Assembly: GCF_000252855.1 (NCBI RefSeq)
Contig: NC_017045.1
Coordinates: forward strand, 1,860,001 to 1,924,000
Direction of reading: 5' to 3'
DNA length: 64,000 nucleotides
Origin: Riemerella anatipestifer ATCC 11845 = DSM 15868
GTDB taxonomy: Bacteria > Bacteroidota > Bacteroidia > Flavobacteriales > Weeksellaceae
Under the pieces are notes generated by a model. It did no database searches. It was not told the origin of the DNA and saw only the letters and a list, made by a program, of their open reading frames with translations. Below are positions 62,725-64,000 of the stretch, one piece after another (the stretch's first letter is position 1; every line of letters starts with the position of its first letter). A program made the translations under genes and the position numbers.

Positions 62725-64000
62725 CTAGCTTCTCTTTAGGACTTCTTGTATCCCCTTTAGTCCGTCCGAAAATTCGGCAAGTAATGCGGCTATTTGTGCC
62801 ATTCTATCGTTCTCGCCTAGTCCTTTGAGACGCTTGTTCTTCTGGAAGGTTTCTTGTATGTGGTGCCATCTGGTGGCTTCGGTTTCGGTAAGGAGTGCCA
62901 TCATTTCTTTTAGTTTGAGTAGGTTGGCTTCTGCACCTGTGGTGAGGGTTTGGGATTCGTTTTGGTAGTGTTCTAGGATAAGTGCCTGTACTTCTGCCTC
63001 GGAGAGTATGGGCTGTACTTTGGTAACTAGCTTGCTCATATCTCGGTAGGAGCCTTGTAGCTTAAATGCGGGCTCGGTTCTGTAATCGTCTTCCATAGCG
63101 GCGGATTGTATGTACTGGGAATTGACTTGCAGTACGACCTGCCTTATTTGTATGATTTTCTCCAAAACGGCTCTAAAGTCGGCTATCTCTTGTGCCGTAA
63201 AGTTGCCTTCTATGGTAGGGTCTGGCGTTTGGTTTTGTATGGCGTCGTAGAGCTGATATAGGTTTTGGTAGGCGGGTTGGGTAAGCCTAGTGAGGTAAGG
63301 GTTGGAGGTAATGGCGTTTTCGATAAGGCTAAGCTCAAATAGGTCTGTTTGTGTGCCTGATATGTCGCCTAGGTTATAGATGTCGGCACGGTTGGCCAGC
63401 ATATCTGGGATTTGGAACTTGTCGCCGCTTTCCGTATATGGGTTGCCCGCCATTACTAGGCAGAACCTTTTGGAGCGCATATCGTAGGTTTTAGAAATGC
63501 CGTTGTAGATGCCTTCTATTTTTCGTTGCCCATCTGCTAAGGAAATGAATTTTTGTAAAAACTCGGGGTTGCAGTGTTGTATGTCGTCTAGGTACAGCAT
63601 TACATTATCTGCCATTTCTAGGGCGAGGTTGAGCTTTTCTAGCTCCTGTCTAGCTCCTGCATTTTTGGCTTCGCTAGGGTCGGTAGAGGTAATTTCGTGC
63701 CCGATGGCAGGTCCGTTGATTTTCATAAACACCAAGCCCATTCGGTCCGCCACATACTCTATCAGTGTAGTTTTACCGTAGCCAGGAGGCGATACCAAGA
63801 GCAGCATTCCCATTCGGTCGGTTCTCTTTTGTTCTCCCAAAGCTCCTATTTGCTTTGCGAGGTTGGCTCCAATGAGGTTGAAGTACACCTCGTTAATGAG
63901 TTTGTTTCTCACGAAAGAGCTAAGCACCGAGGTCTTGAACGAGCTGAGCTTTAGTTCCTTTTTCTTCTTCTCTATCCATTCTTTCTTTAGCTTTTGTAGC
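62725..64000 (-). CDS. AAA+ ATPase, C-terminal part (gene runs off right edge)
   Basis: The frame is open from the stop at 62725 to the right edge (about 424 residues), so the N-terminus is outside the window; the internal GTG at 63927 need not be the start. A Walker A loop VSPPGYGKTTLIEY and Walker B VMLYLDDIQH are followed by a sensor region (RSKRFCLVMAGNPYTESGDK). The C-terminal 150 residues are helical and Gln/Glu-rich. It resembles the ATPase end of very long proteins annotated as DNA-repair ATPases in Bacteroidetes, but I hold that name loosely. Confidence 0.75.
   Translation of the reverse strand, partial: LQKLKKEWIEKKKKELKLSSFKTSVLSSFVRNKLINEVYFNLIGANLAKQIGALGEQKRTDRMGMLLLVSPPGYGKTTLIEYVADRMGLVFMKINGPAIGHEITSTDPSEAKNAGARQELEKLNLALEMADNVMLYLDDIQHCNPEFLQKFISLADGQRKIEGIYNGISKTYDMRSKRFCLVMAGNPYTESGDKFQIPDMLANRADIYNLGDISGTQTDLFELSLIENAITSNPYLTRLTQPAYQNLYQLYDAIQNQTPDPTIEGNFTAQEIADFRAVLEKIIQIRQVVLQVNSQYIQSAAMEDDYRTEPAFKLQGSYRDMSKLVTKVQPILSEAEVQALILEHYQNESQTLTTGAEANLLKLKEMMALLTETEATRWHHIQETFQKNKRLKGLGENDRMAQIAALLAEFSDGLKGIQEVLKRS

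Overview
The window looks like chromosome of a low-GC flavobacterium (Weeksellaceae type), most probably Riemerella anatipestifer. The grounds are the Bacteroidetes promoter signature (TTTG, 19-21 nt, TANNTTTG), gliding-motility lipoprotein GldD, a SusC/SusD pair, a type IX secretion (T9SS) sorting domain, a class II HMG-CoA reductase, and the N-terminal 250 residues of a type VI-B CRISPR effector (Cas13b) at the left edge, which from memory matches the Riemerella protein. Species and Cas13b identity are recognitions from memory, not search results.

Layout. (1) 1-751: start of cas13b on the minus strand, cut by the window edge; it carries the first HEPN RNase motif. (2) 880-11000: housekeeping genes glk, alaS, a SurA-like PPIase, a PfkB kinase, gldD, mutY, an HU protein, a 30-residue basic AURKAIP1/COX24-type protein, and rng. 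(3) 11100-18130: a metzincin metalloprotease (DUF5117 type) followed by a SusC/SusD pair, then a 63-bp tandem repeat tract. (4) 18500-33130: rluD, a PASTA protein, a UvrD/AddA-like helicase-nuclease, terC, ribBA with a degenerate GTP cyclohydrolase half, tRNA-Gln, HMG-CoA reductase, DUF423, sucC, a serine hydrolase, a hydroxyacid dehydrogenase, a thioesterase and an HU-CCDC81-like membrane protein. (5) 33150-37115: a complete methionine operon on the minus strand, with consensus promoter, SAM-I riboswitch, metX, an ACT-homoserine dehydrogenase, a Cys/Met-metabolism PLP enzyme, and a terminator. (6) 37190-48250: ddl, coaD, a TRIC-like channel, a pRiA4b ORF-3-like protein, a DUF1343 protein, an ABC permease, prmA, gpsA, a GNAT, a rhodanese, queG, a TIGR02117-type protein and an M23 peptidase.

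(7) 48450-62330 is the main accessory region. Two paralogous outer-membrane beta-barrels, a T9SS-sorted surface protein and a very large SpvB/Rhs (Tc-toxin BC-like) protein are packed in one tight unit. The SpvB/Rhs gene is split by a frameshift near 56395. Its core is GC-rich, while its C-terminal tip is AT-rich and is followed by small membrane proteins (candidate immunity genes) and an IS1-family transposase. This is the layout of a polymorphic toxin whose tip has been exchanged. (8) 62340-62710 holds 22-bp repeats with a perfect 22-bp inverted repeat, a G-rich tract, and one of three copies of a ~130-bp interspersed repeat. A truncated AAA+ ATPase gene runs off the right edge.

The two most notable systems are the RNA-targeting CRISPR effector at the left edge and the T9SS/beta-barrel/SpvB-Rhs toxin module.
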